Shown here one piece after another: positions 35,004 to 44,191 of a DNA stretch of 64,000 nucleotides (positions within the stretch are counted from its first letter, which is position 1; every line of letters starts with the position of its first letter). The position numbers and the translations under genes were made by a program. Under the pieces are notes generated by a model, which was not told the DNA's origin, ran no database searches, and saw nothing but the letters and a program-made list of their open reading frames with translations. This stretch comes from Aquimarina brevivitae (GTDB lineage Bacteria; Bacteroidota; Bacteroidia; Flavobacteriales; Flavobacteriaceae), in NCBI RefSeq assembly GCF_004216895.1, contig NZ_SGXE01000003.1, forward strand, positions 186,001 through 250,000, in the 5' to 3' direction.

Positions 35004-36204
35004 GTTTTATCAAGTTAATAGCATCAAAAATATCTTGTGCCACTTCGGTTTTGGACTTTAATTCAAACGATTTTATCTCTAATTTATGATTGATTAAAGA
35101 TACTTTATTTGTTTTACTCTTAAAACCAGCTCCCGGGTCATTAAGGGAATTAAGTACAATAAGGTCTAAATTCTTTTTGATTAGTTTTTGTTTGGCATTC
35201 TCTTCTTCGTTTTGCGTTTCTAAGGCAAAACCTACCAACACCTGATCCTTCTTTTGCTCACCCATCCATTTTAGGATATCGGTAGTGCGCTCAAGTTCAA
35301 TGGTAAAATCAGCTTCGGATTTCTTCAATTTTTGAGTGGCTATAGTTTTGGGTCTGTAGTCAGCAACCGCAGCTGAGGCAATACCAATATTACAGGTAGG
35401 AAAAAGCTCTTCTACTTTTTGAAACATATCTTTAGCGCTAAATACTCGATGTACCGTAATTAGGCTATGTGATACTTGCAATGAAGTAGGGCCTAGTATT
35501 AAATTAACTTTTGCTCCTAACGCTGCAGCACACTTAGCCAATTCGATCCCCATAAGACCTGTAGAATGATTACCGATAAACCGCACTGGATCAATAGCTT
35601 CATAGGTTGGACCAGCTGTTATGAGTACTTCTTTTCCTTTTAACGGAAGCTTACCCAATATATCCTGCTCTATAAAGGCGACTATATGCTCTGGTTCTGC
35701 CAATCTTCCTTGTCCTTCCAAACCACTTGCTAACTCCCCGGATTCTGCCGGGATCATAATATTTCCAAAACCTTGTAATGTAGTAAACGTATGGGAAGAA
35801 CTTGGATGTTTATACATATCCAAATCCATTGCTGGCGCAAAGTATACCGGGCACTTTGCAGAGAGGTAAGTTGCCAATAATAAATTGTCACTCTCTCCTG
35901 AAGCCATTTTGGACAAGGTATTCGCCGTTGCCGGTGCGATTATGAAAAGATCCGCCCATAGTCCTAGCTCCACGTGATTATTCCATAAGCCCTGATCTTC
36001 TTCTTTTGTAAAAGAGGAAACTACAGGGTTTTTGGATAAGGTAGAAAGTGTAAGAGGCGTAACAAATTCCTTTGCCGCCTCTGTCATTATTACTTTAACT
36101 TCTGCTCCTGCTTTAACAAAAAGCCTGATAAGATAGGCTGATTTATATGCAGCAATACCAGCGGTTACACCTAACAAGATTTTTTTACCGCTTAGAACTG
36201 ACAT
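34996..36204 (-). CDS. coaBC: Bifunctional phosphopantothenoylcysteine decarboxylase / phosphopantothenate-cysteine ligase
   Basis: Two consecutive steps of CoA synthesis in one protein, 402 residues. The N-terminal CoaC flavoprotein domain (about 1-185) has GVTAGIAAYKSAYLI, the flavin-site PATANTLSKMASG and PAMDLDMYKHP. The C-terminal CoaB domain has VLITAGPTYEAIDPVRFIGNHSTGLMG (nucleotide binding) and AAVADYRP. It lies 2 bp after rpoZ and overlaps the DUF4835 gene. With coaE in the window this is part of the CoA pathway. Confidence 0.97.
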   Translation of the reverse strand: MSVLSGKKILLGVTAGIAAYKSAYLIRLFVKAGAEVKVIMTEAAKEFVTPLTLSTLSKNPVVSSFTKEEDQGLWNNHVELGLWADLFIIAPATANTLSKMASGESDNLLLATYLSAKCPVYFAPAMDLDMYKHPSSSHTFTTLQGFGNIMIPAESGELASGLEGQGRLAEPEHIVAFIEQDILGKLPLKGKEVLITAGPTYEAIDPVRFIGNHSTGLMGIELAKCAAALGAKVNLILGPTSLQVSHSLITVHRVFSAKDMFQKVEELFPTCNIGIASAAVADYRPKTIATQKLKKSEADFTIELERTTDILKWMGEQKKDQVLVGFALETQNEEENAKQKLIKKNLDLIVLNSLNDPGAGFKSKTNKVSLINHKLEIKSFELKSKTEVAQDIFDAINLIKHD

Positions 36205-36206
36205 AT

Positions 36207-36539
36207 TTATAGAGAATCAGAGTCAGTTTTTGTATTTCTGTGGTAAATCTTATCCTCTAACCATTCTTGCACAGCAAGTGCATGTGGCTTCGGTAATCTT
36301 TCATAGAATTTAGAAACTTCTATCTGTTCTTTATTTTCAAAAATCTCCTCTAGACTATCATTATAAGTTGCAAATTCGTCTAGTTTTTCGATTAATTCCT
36401 TTTTTATGTCAGTATTAATCTGTGTGGCTCTTTTTGAAATAATAGAAATAGCTTCATAAATATTTCCAGTTCTTTCATCTATCTCATTTCTATTGTACGT
36501 TACCGTATTTACCGGCGCATCGCTTTTTTTCAAATCCAT
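36207..36539 (-). CDS. rpoZ: DNA-directed RNA polymerase omega subunit
   Basis: Small omega-like subunit that helps assemble RNA polymerase, 110 residues in the Bacteroidota form. It is divergent from the enterobacterial protein, but the core NIYEAISIISKRATQIN (about 27-43) fits the omega helix with the conserved arginine-containing K-R-A motif. The C-terminal extension is rich in acidic residues. The position between bamD and coaBC, the usual Bacteroidota context, supports the call more than its sequence alone. Confidence 0.8.
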   Translation of the reverse strand: MDLKKSDAPVNTVTYNRNEIDERTGNIYEAISIISKRATQINTDIKKELIEKLDEFATYNDSLEEIFENKEQIEVSKFYERLPKPHALAVQEWLEDKIYHRNTKTDSDSL

Positions 36540-36562
36540 CGCTTCTTCTCCTTAAATTGTTT

Positions 36563-37354
36563 CTAATTGTATTGTTCAAGTCTATTATTAATGTCCGCTA
36601 AAAGCTCTTTAGCTTGCGCACTTAATTCACCATTATTATAATATCGAATGTAATCTTTATAATAGTCCAGCGCTAAATTAAGTCGCTCTTCTACTAATAC
36701 TTCATAACTACCAACAGCTAATAGATATTGTGATTCGAACCTGTAATATAGGGCTTTTTCTCTAAATGTGGACCCTGGATAATCTACTAAAAAATTATCG
36801 AAAGACTCTATAGCCACCTTATAATCTTCGCGGTGATGATATTGCTTAGCAATTTCAAAAGCCTTCTTCTCTCGTTTTGTTCTTAATTCTGCAACCAGCG
36901 CATTGGCTTCTTTAAGATTTTCACTTTCAGGATAGGTATTGATATACTCTTGTAATTTACCAATTGCTTTTTCCGTATCCGTTTGATCCAAGCTAAAGCG
37001 AGGAGATAAGTAATAGTAGCTCTTAGCCCCTTTGTAAAAAGCTTCTTCTCTCTTTTCGCTGGTTGGGTAAGACTTGGCAAATCTTTCAAATTGATAGCCA
37101 GACAAGTAGTAATCTTCCAAATTATAGTAGGTATCCGCATAATAATACATTACACGTTCTGCTTGAGGTTTACCACGGTATTGAGGTACTATTTGTTCAA
37201 ATAACCGCAATGCCTTTTTATATTTACCAGCTTTATATAGTTCCTCAGCCATCTTATATTTTGGTGCGACCTCCTCGTCTTTTAAGACTTTTTGATATTC
37301 GCTACAAGATCCAAAAATTAAAACGGCACTAAGTACTAAAAATATTCTCTTCAT
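36563..37354 (-). CDS. bamD: Outer membrane assembly lipoprotein BamD
   Basis: Lipoprotein component of the BAM complex that inserts outer-membrane beta-barrels, 263 residues. The signal peptide has lipobox Cys17 (IFGSC). The rest is made of TPR repeats: KMAEELYKAGKYKKALRLFEQIV, YYYADTYYNLEDYYLSGYQFERFAKSYP, and VAIESFDNFLVDYPGSTFREKALYYRF. It heads the rpoZ-coaBC-DUF4835-recN run and has the best promoter in the window immediately upstream. Confidence 0.93.
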   Translation of the reverse strand: MKRIFLVLSAVLIFGSCSEYQKVLKDEEVAPKYKMAEELYKAGKYKKALRLFEQIVPQYRGKPQAERVMYYYADTYYNLEDYYLSGYQFERFAKSYPTSEKREEAFYKGAKSYYYLSPRFSLDQTDTEKAIGKLQEYINTYPESENLKEANALVAELRTKREKKAFEIAKQYHHREDYKVAIESFDNFLVDYPGSTFREKALYYRFESQYLLAVGSYEVLVEERLNLALDYYKDYIRYYNNGELSAQAKELLADINNRLEQYN

Positions 37355-37372
37355 AGTTTAAAAAACATCAGG

Positions 37373-37402
37373 CAAAAATAGATAATTCTATTGTATTACA
37401 AA
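37373..37402 (-). promoter_or_regulatory. bamD promoter (-33 and -7)
   Basis: On the minus strand TTTG (37399-37402) and TATTTTTG (37373-37380) are separated by 18 bp. This matches the Bacteroidota housekeeping promoter (TTTG, about 19 bp, TAnnTTTG), placing transcription start about 15 bp before the bamD ATG. Confidence 0.65.
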
Positions 37403-37488
37403 AACTTTATTCCATACATAAATACGCATAGAATTTGCTGATGTTACAAGTATTTTTGGGAAGTTTCAAATTTCACAAACAAACAGCA

Positions 37489-38409
37489 CTAATTTATCTG
37501 CTCTATATCATCCAGGCGATCGTGATCTAATACTGTGTAACCTTCTTCATCATAAAAGAAAGCTGGTTTAAATTGATGCGCTGTTTTAATATCTTTTAAA
37601 ATAAATGAGTGTGCTTGATGCACCTCCTGAGCAAAAGACTCATCATAATAACTTGCCAAAATCAATATCTCGCCGTGAACCTTCTTAATATCCTTTAGTG
37701 AGTAGGCCGCTAGTGGGCTTAAATCATCAATAGCGTGCACTACAGTCCAGGTAGTTGGCAGGTAGGTAATAGCACTTCTTTCTAATTTTAATTTATAAAA
37801 GTTATTGCTGTAGCCACCTTGTTGATCAGGTAATGAGAGCGCCAGGGTCGCCTCAATCTTGGGTTTGATCATCACATTTCCGTTTTTACTCATCAAACGA
37901 AACATTAGGCTATTTTTTCCGTTGTGCTCTTTGGAAATCAAATAGGTACTAAATTTAATATTAGCTCTAGGCTTTGAGAAACGCCCATACAACAGCCCCG
38001 TAATAAATGAAAAGCTTAATAGTCCTATTAAAGCTTCAATAGATGAGATAATACCAAACAAAATTCCTTTTGGTGCCATTGCTCCATAACCCACAGTAGT
38101 AATAGTCTGTGCTGAAAAGAAAAATGCATTTAAAAAGTCCTCGAAAACATTGCCTGAAGGATTAGTAATTTCTGCTATTCCAAACAAAATATAAATTATA
38201 GCGAAAAAGGAATTAACAATGATATAGCCTAATAAAACCCACAAAAAAAACTTTGTCCAACTGATATGAATAAGATAATCATAACTGTTAGCAAAAGATT
38301 CTTTTCTATTAATGTGTTTGACATTAAAGGACCCATTTGGATTGATAAAGCGTTTTGCTTTCTTGTTGGATGATTTCCCTATACCTGGATCTTTAACCTC
38401 CACTGCCAT
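37489..38409 (-). CDS. Inward-rectifier K+ channel (Kir family)
   Basis: Potassium channel of the inward-rectifier type, 306 residues. Two transmembrane helices (about residues 52-75 and 115-140) flank a pore with the filter TITTVGYGAMAP (about 100-112). The C-terminal half (about 150-290) is the cytoplasmic Kir immunoglobulin-like domain (FRLMSKNGNVMIKPKIEATLAL, then VVHAIDDLSPLAAYSL, EILILASYYDESFAQEVHQAHSFILKDI). It resembles bacterial KirBac proteins. It is 4 bp after dapA and probably co-transcribed, an unusual partner. Confidence 0.93.
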   Translation of the reverse strand: MAVEVKDPGIGKSSNKKAKRFINPNGSFNVKHINRKESFANSYDYLIHISWTKFFLWVLLGYIIVNSFFAIIYILFGIAEITNPSGNVFEDFLNAFFFSAQTITTVGYGAMAPKGILFGIISSIEALIGLLSFSFITGLLYGRFSKPRANIKFSTYLISKEHNGKNSLMFRLMSKNGNVMIKPKIEATLALSLPDQQGGYSNNFYKLKLERSAITYLPTTWTVVHAIDDLSPLAAYSLKDIKKVHGEILILASYYDESFAQEVHQAHSFILKDIKTAHQFKPAFFYDEEGYTVLDHDRLDDIEQIN

Positions 38410-38413
38410 GCAA

Positions 38414-39295
38414 TTAAATGGATAAAGTAGTCATAAAATTCTGTATAGTCTTGGATAGCTTATCAGATGCAGCTACTAAGGGTAACCTTACATGATCGTC
38501 ACATACCCCTTGTTGTTTTAAGATACTCTTAATACCAGCAGGATTTCCTTCTGCAAAGGCGTAGTCAATCAATGGCATGATTTTATAAAGCTCCGAGAAG
38601 GCTTGATCTGTTTTACCAGCTAACCCAAGACGGATCGTATTAGAGAATTCTTTGGGTATACCTTGCCCTACAACACTAATTACACCGGCTCCACCAGCAG
38701 CAACGGCAGGTAAGGCAAGCGTATCATCTCCAGAAATAACTAAAAAGTCTTTTGGTTTATCCTTTATAATTTTTAATACTTGTGTAAAATCACCAACCGC
38801 CTCTTTTATCCCAATAATATTATCAAGGTTTGCCAATTTTAAGGTAGTTTCTGCTGTCATATTCACTCCAGTACGCGATGGAACATTGTATAACAATATA
38901 GGTAATGAAGTAGCAGCATTTATCTCTTTGTAGTGAGCTAAAATCCCCTCTTGAGTAGGACGGTTATACATTGGAACTACGGACAATATAGCAGAGAACG
39001 AAGACAAGTCCGTATTTTGCATTTCTTCAATCACAGCTGCAGTATTATTACCACCAATACCTAAAACCAAAGGTAATCTATCATTATTAACCTTAATTAC
39101 GTGTGCGATCAATTGTATTTTTTCTTCTTTAGATAGCGTTGCAGATTCAGCAGTAGTACCAAGTACTACCAAATACTCCACACCTCCATTTATACAATGT
39201 TCGATTAAATTAGTAAGACCATTAAAATCTATTGAATTGTCAGCTGAAAATGGAGTGGCTAAGGCAACTCCGGTACCTTTAAGAAAATTACTCAT
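38414..39295 (-). CDS. dapA: 4-hydroxy-tetrahydrodipicolinate synthase
   Basis: First committed step of lysine/diaminopimelate synthesis: condenses pyruvate with aspartate semialdehyde. It is 293 residues, the family length. Conserved features are GTGVALATPF at the start, GTTAESATLS, YNVPSRTGVNM (catalytic Tyr) and the Schiff-base lysine in IIGIKEAVGD (about 161). It sits between DUF6913 and the Kir gene with 4-bp gaps on both sides. dapF is 20 kb away in this window. Confidence 0.97.
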   Translation of the reverse strand: MSNFLKGTGVALATPFSADNSIDFNGLTNLIEHCINGGVEYLVVLGTTAESATLSKEEKIQLIAHVIKVNNDRLPLVLGIGGNNTAAVIEEMQNTDLSSFSAILSVVPMYNRPTQEGILAHYKEINAATSLPILLYNVPSRTGVNMTAETTLKLANLDNIIGIKEAVGDFTQVLKIIKDKPKDFLVISGDDTLALPAVAAGGAGVISVVGQGIPKEFSNTIRLGLAGKTDQAFSELYKIMPLIDYAFAEGNPAGIKSILKQQGVCDDHVRLPLVAASDKLSKTIQNFMTTLSI

Positions 39296-39299
39296 GGTA

Positions 39300-39824
39300 T
39301 TAAATAATCTGTAAAATTTTTAAATATTTTTTTAATTCTGAAATAAACAAACCTTGTTGTTCGCTAGACCCACCAATGATTAAATCATTTATTCTATGAT
39401 CAACTTCAGCAAAACCAACTTTAAGCTTTGCCTTGGATAGGGTTGCGACATAGTTTAATTCCAATTTATTTTCTGAATAGAAATTGATAAGAATATCAAA
39501 GTCTTTATCTATGAAATGTTGTAATGAATCTCTCTTAACAGATCCATTAAGGGAAAAAGACTTGTTATTGTAATAAGAAGCTTCTGGTTTATCTTCTAAT
39601 TCTTTTTTCTCTTCAACAAATCCCATCACTTTCACCCGATCTGGATTTACACCAAGCTCACCAGCCAATTTAAGAATAGATATAATATCAATAGTCTCCG
39701 ATGCATCTATTAATACTGCAATATCCGTTAACTTTGATACCGCTCCAGGATTAGAAACCCTTTTCTGTAAATGAGCTTCTATCCTTTTTTTGATGGCGCT
39801 TCGTTTAAGACTTTTAAAAATCAT
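39300..39824 (-). CDS. DUF6913-family protein
   Basis: Cytoplasmic protein of 174 residues in the Bacteroidota family DUF6913. A basic start (LKRSAIKKRIEAHLQKR) is followed by alternating strands and helices. IDKDFDILINFYSENKLELNYVATLSKAKLKVGF (about 110-145) is the best-conserved looking part. No enzyme motif is recognisable. It lies directly before dapA (4-bp gap), a pairing seen in other Flavobacteriia. Function unknown. Confidence 0.75.
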   Translation of the reverse strand: MIFKSLKRSAIKKRIEAHLQKRVSNPGAVSKLTDIAVLIDASETIDIISILKLAGELGVNPDRVKVMGFVEEKKELEDKPEASYYNNKSFSLNGSVKRDSLQHFIDKDFDILINFYSENKLELNYVATLSKAKLKVGFAEVDHRINDLIIGGSSEQQGLFISELKKYLKILQII

Positions 39825-39891
39825 TAAAGAGTTAGAGATTTGGAAACAAATGTAACTATTTTGTGTTTTATATTCAGCGGTTTTAAGAATA

Positions 39892-42606
39892 TCATAATAA
39901 TTGTATTTTTTCAGCTATTCTATTTTTGATATTCTCGTCAAAATACCACGTTAAATAACTTAGTGGAATAATAGAAATACCAACCCTGTAAAGGACTCTG
40001 TACCTTTCTAATGAAAAAGAAGACTCATAATCCCCTGGATAACCAATGAGATCAATTCCCAAGTACCGATCTTTCTTGTCAATTAAAATATCTATAGTCA
40101 GTCCAGAAAGCTTATACCCTACACGACATTGTATGTCATTTTGACCTAACCCATTAATAAATGCACAGACTTCTTCAGTGAATTTATCGAAATAAGTGTT
40201 TTGAGCAGCTACCTTCTTGTTTAAAGCTTTTTCTAAATACAATCGTAATAATGAATCTGTCTTTAACTTTTTAGGATCACAAGAATAGAAAACCCGTTGC
40301 TCAATTCGTGCTCGTGTTATCATCACATTAAAAACATCATCCTTATTCATATGATTAAAGGCACTATGATGTGTCTGATCATCCACTACAAAGGAAAGAA
40401 ATACGATATCCTTTTCATCTCCTTGAAAAGAATATGGAGTCCCAATTCTTATATTATGTTTTTTGATATCCGAAAGATCAACTTTGGATTTTAATAATTT
40501 ACCGATATGGGTTACTTGATCCTTAAATGGCGATATGATTCCTAAACTTGAGCATTCTTTTCTCCTAATCTCTCGTTCATTATAAATAACCTCTAATACC
40601 TGCGCTACTATAGTTTCTGCCTCCACTTCATTGGCTCCCTTTTTATTTCTTTTGCCTGCTAACTGAGTAAGAAAAACTGAAGACTGATCTCTATATTTAG
40701 GCAAGTCATTCATAATAAGTAAATCATTATCATAAAACTCCTGATTGCTAAATTTTATGATTTCAGGCAGCGACCTGTAGTGTTCATTCAAAACACTGAT
40801 CTGATTAGAATTATCAACGCTTTCTAAAACAAAATCCAGTACACTTTTCTTTCTGTAGTTGTATTTTTCTTCATATTGAATTCCATTATCCAGCGCCAAA
40901 GCTTTCATTTTATCCTTGGACAAAAAGCTTAGGTGTCTTAATTGTTTGGTATCTCCAGTAATCACAACTTTTTTTGCTCTTTGCAAGAGCGGTAAAATAC
41001 TGGCAATGTCACATTGAGTCGCCTCATCGATGATCAATAAATCAAACAATTCCTTTTTAAGCGGGATTACCTCAGAAACGGATTCTATCTTTGTAAGCCA
41101 TAAAGGAAGGGTTTCCGTAACAGCCGAAAAATTTACAGCAGATAATTGTTCTGCTTTTTTGGACAGATTATCATTTTTCAAGGTATTTATTAATCCTTGT
41201 AATTCTTTAAAATGCTTTTCTCTACTCTTTTTAATGTTTAAGAGCACTTGTCCCATAAGTCTCTTATTGCACTCATCAATCTCCTCTTGAATTCTGAATT
41301 TATATTCTTCAATTAATTTCCATTCTTTCTTTTCCCAAGACCTGAAAAGTTTAACAAACCCTAGCTTGAGCGACTTTAAAACACCCGTATCATAAAGCAA
41401 AGTTCTGGTAAGCTTTGAACTTTCGGTATCAATCGTTGCAAAATCCGCTTCAATAGCTTGAACTCGTTTTTGGATTTTGTTCAAATACTCCCAACTGCCA
41501 TACATTTCTTTTTGAAATGGAAGGTTATCAAATCTATATAAGATGCGCTCTAGTATAGCGATAAGGGAAATTAAGTAACGTGGCCCACCGGCTTTAACAC
41601 TATAGCGACCTACAGGAAATGAAGCAATCTTATCACTGATAACTTGTAAAGCTTCATCTGTTCTTGTAGCGATTAAAACACTTTTTCCTTGACTTAGATG
41701 ATCTATTGCTATAGCTGATACCGTATATGATTTTCCGGTTCCGGGAGGACCAATAATTACAGATTCTGCATATTGATTAGCCGCGACCACACTCTTTTCT
41801 TGTGCAGCATTGAGTATGAAAGGAGCAAGTTTAGGTACATAGTTTTTTATTTCTTTTTTTTCTACCTGACCTAAATACGCACATAATGCCTCAGAGAATT
41901 CATCAACTTTCTTGAGTCGATTTAACTCTACAACAACATTTTGAATATTATTTGCTTTACTTGAAACTATTAATCCACTAACTGGATATAACACAAAGCT
42001 ATCAATTTGTTTATGTTGTTTGAAATAGTTTTTAAACTTAGCTGGGTCACACAACTTAGGAAAAAACAACATTTCATCAGCAATAGTAACCTGATGCATA
42101 TGCTTTTCTACCAACGTACTTAACCCAGCGACAAACGAATAATCAATATTGGTAACGTTTAGTTTCTTTTCAAGCTCTTGATAAAAAAGTTCAAATGAAG
42201 TTTTATATTCCAGTCCTCTCAGAAAACCTTGGTTAATCCGTTGTTCTGATCGGTTAATACGGATATAATATTCTTGATCCAGTTCTACGATCTCAGCTGG
42301 ATAAAATAGTAAGGGTGCACATATTTTAGTTGCCCTAGTTGTAAATAGTTTTCGTTTTCCAACAAAAAATAAAGAGCAATAGAAAAGCTCCTTATCCTTC
42401 TCATAAAGATTTAAATTAGTAAGTATATCATTACCTTCCTTATCAGTTATATATTGTTCATTATAAGCTCCAGTAATTAAGTCTTCTTGCAAGGGTTGCA
42501 AGTACTGGTTTTCAAATTTAGTAGAGAAAAAATTTTCTATTTTAAACTCTCTATTATCTGATTCATAGCAATCCGAAAGGTAATGAAGAAGTCGTTTTAA
42601 TTTCAA
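39892..42606 (-). CDS. Superfamily I DNA/RNA helicase with possible C-terminal nuclease domain
   Basis: Large helicase of 904 residues, DNA2/UPF1-like. The Q-motif APFILNAAQEKSVVAA is near 262-277 and Walker A IGPPGTGKS at about 285-293. Motif II appears as LLIIDEATQCDIASILP (DEAT near 527-530), motif III as VVITGDTKQLRHLS, and motif IV-VI elements as EHYRSLPEIIKFSNQEFYDN and GTPYSFQGDEKDIVFLSFV with VMITRARIEQRVF. The N-terminal 250 residues are not recognised. The last 100 residues (about 804-904) contain TIDILIDKKDRYLGIDLIGYPG, like a PD-(D/E)xK/Vsr-fold nuclease core without a clear catalytic lysine. It is 21 bp downstream of the third YhhN-like gene and probably in the same transcript. 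The function is unknown; a DNA repair or defence role is possible. Confidence 0.82.
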   Translation of the reverse strand: MKLKRLLHYLSDCYESDNREFKIENFFSTKFENQYLQPLQEDLITGAYNEQYITDKEGNDILTNLNLYEKDKELFYCSLFFVGKRKLFTTRATKICAPLLFYPAEIVELDQEYYIRINRSEQRINQGFLRGLEYKTSFELFYQELEKKLNVTNIDYSFVAGLSTLVEKHMHQVTIADEMLFFPKLCDPAKFKNYFKQHKQIDSFVLYPVSGLIVSSKANNIQNVVVELNRLKKVDEFSEALCAYLGQVEKKEIKNYVPKLAPFILNAAQEKSVVAANQYAESVIIGPPGTGKSYTVSAIAIDHLSQGKSVLIATRTDEALQVISDKIASFPVGRYSVKAGGPRYLISLIAILERILYRFDNLPFQKEMYGSWEYLNKIQKRVQAIEADFATIDTESSKLTRTLLYDTGVLKSLKLGFVKLFRSWEKKEWKLIEEYKFRIQEEIDECNKRLMGQVLLNIKKSREKHFKELQGLINTLKNDNLSKKAEQLSAVNFSAVTETLPLWLTKIESVSEVIPLKKELFDLLIIDEATQCDIASILPLLQRAKKVVITGDTKQLRHLSFLSKDKMKALALDNGIQYEEKYNYRKKSVLDFVLESVDNSNQISVLNEHYRSLPEIIKFSNQEFYDNDLLIMNDLPKYRDQSSVFLTQLAGKRNKKGANEVEAETIVAQVLEVIYNEREIRRKECSSLGIISPFKDQVTHIGKLLKSKVDLSDIKKHNIRIGTPYSFQGDEKDIVFLSFVVDDQTHHSAFNHMNKDDVFNVMITRARIEQRVFYSCDPKKLKTDSLLRLYLEKALNKKVAAQNTYFDKFTEEVCAFINGLGQNDIQCRVGYKLSGLTIDILIDKKDRYLGIDLIGYPGDYESSFSLERYRVLYRVGISIIPLSYLTWYFDENIKNRIAEKIQLL

Positions 42607-42627
42607 ATTTATAACACTTATGATTAA

Positions 42628-43338
42628 TCAAATAAATTGATTTGTTGTTTTAGAAGGCAATTTAGCGGTGGCAGAGACTAAAAACAAAGTAAACAAAAAG
42701 AACCCTACAAGTTCAAATAGGTTGATTAATAACGTAAATACTTTAGTATAGTATACAAAATAATTAACAGGTATTAATGCATTAACGACCAGGCAACAGC
42801 TCGCTGCTATAAACAATTTAAAAGTGCCTGTATAACGATCTCCCACAAAAATAAAAAAACAACAAATTGTAAAAGCGACCATAGAAACAACAAAAATAGA
42901 TAAACTCCATAATGATCCTAACACATAAGGTAACACCAGATCAGTTATCGCATAGATTAGATACCCCAATAAAATTATCCCTATTAAGATCGGAAAACTA
43001 TAAAATTTAGAAATTTTCACATCTTCTTTTTTAATATAATTTGAGATGGCAAACGTACTTAATATGAAATAAGCAGATCCAAGTAAAGTAATTATGGTAA
43101 AATAAGTATCAAAACCTGTCAAAATCAAAGCGTCATTAGCAACCATTATTAACATACTAACTATATAATAATAGTTAAGTTTTCTGTTTTTTACTTTGAC
43201 AAAGTAAACACCTAATATGAGAAGCAAAGCAATTAGTTTAGGATAAATAATAAGCTTTCGATCCATAAACAGAATTGTTATAGCCAAAATCGTAATTGCT
43301 AGGTAAAGTAAAGTAGATACTAATCGATCTATGCTCAT
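42628..43338 (-). CDS. YhhN-like membrane protein, third copy
   Basis: Integral membrane protein of 236 residues with about eight hydrophobic helices. Length, helix pattern and the segments IIYPKLIALLLIL and LIMVANDALIL align with the first copy at 44192-44890, so it belongs to the YhhN/TMEM86 lysoplasmalogenase-like family. The first family acidic position is kept as N68-D69, but the second (SD in the first copy) is V185-N186. If the family acids are catalytic, the enzyme may be inactive or act on another substrate. It follows the second copy after 15 bp and precedes the helicase by 21 bp. Confidence 0.6.
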   Translation of the reverse strand: MSIDRLVSTLLYLAITILAITILFMDRKLIIYPKLIALLLILGVYFVKVKNRKLNYYYIVSMLIMVANDALILTGFDTYFTIITLLGSAYFILSTFAISNYIKKEDVKISKFYSFPILIGIILLGYLIYAITDLVLPYVLGSLWSLSIFVVSMVAFTICCFFIFVGDRYTGTFKLFIAASCCLVVNALIPVNYFVYYTKVFTLLINLFELVGFFLFTLFLVSATAKLPSKTTNQFI

Positions 43339-43353
43339 AAAGTTATTATAATT

Positions 43354-44055
43354 CTAATACAGAAAAAAGTCACTATTTGGCTTCAACTTATGCTGGTCAA
43401 TATAAAACTTAATCAAGAAAAATTGACCAACAATTTGTAATGAATTAATAATAAACGGAAAAATTCTAAGATAAATATACATTTCATTAAGTGCCATCGT
43501 AATATTAACTATTAAGAAACACGATGCTGCTACCATTAATGAAGAACTTACCACTGTTTTACTATTTAAATAAATATAAAAACAGGCTCCTAGAAAAATT
43601 GTAAAACAAAACAGCAATAGGTATAAGAAAATCCTGGAAAGCTGCGAATCTAATGGAAGGATAAGGCTAGTAACTGCATAGAGCACATAAATAATTAAGA
43701 TCATGGTGATTACCAATTGCCCGGTAAACACTTTCTTTAACTGTATTTTTATCTTCAATAAACTCTTTCGAAGTAAAACTAAATTTATAAGATAATTAAT
43801 GGAAAGTAATAGTGTAGAAAATTTAAAAAATTTTTCGAAATTGGTTGCTGATAACACTTCAGCAACTCCCATTATTAATAAAACAAGAGGAACAAGATAA
43901 TTTATGCTTTCTTTTCTGATGAGGTAAAAAAAGCAAAGAGCGACAAGCACAACTGGTTTTACAAAAATCACTAGAAACTGGTCTACAACAGCCAATATAA
44001 TTGTCAGAAAACTGAACAAGTAAAATATATAAAGAACTATTTTTTCTCTATTCAT
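43354..44055 (-). CDS. YhhN-like membrane protein, second copy
   Basis: Integral membrane protein of 233 residues with about eight hydrophobic helices, evidently homologous to its two neighbours. The segment FVKPVVLVALCFFYL keeps the family KP pair (K33-P34), but the GD motif reads A65-E66 and the second acidic position is V183-N184, so both differ from the first copy. The C-terminal tail is short and polar. It is clearly the same fold, but the lysoplasmalogenase function is doubtful. It is preceded by a 136-bp gap and followed by the third copy after 15 bp. Confidence 0.55.
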   Translation of the reverse strand: MNREKIVLYIFYLFSFLTIILAVVDQFLVIFVKPVVLVALCFFYLIRKESINYLVPLVLLIMGVAEVLSATNFEKFFKFSTLLLSINYLINLVLLRKSLLKIKIQLKKVFTGQLVITMILIIYVLYAVTSLILPLDSQLSRIFLYLLLFCFTIFLGACFYIYLNSKTVVSSSLMVAASCFLIVNITMALNEMYIYLRIFPFIINSLQIVGQFFLIKFYIDQHKLKPNSDFFLY

Positions 44056-44191
44056 TAGAACATTAGAATTTTACAACTAATTTAAAATGTTGGCATGCTG
44101 TTTTCCCTTTAGTAGTACGCCTTGATCTTTTGCAGTAAGCTAAGCGTTCGCATAGCTTAAAACTAAGATAATAATTAAACCGTAATGGTTC
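44056..44191. other. Spacer between the first and second YhhN-like genes
   Basis: A 136-bp AT-rich gap containing a 24-bp interrupted palindrome, TAAGCTA-AGCG-TT-CGCA-TAGCTTA (44136-44159). No T-run follows on either strand, so it is not a standard terminator. It may be a protein-binding or processing site. Confidence 0.35.
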
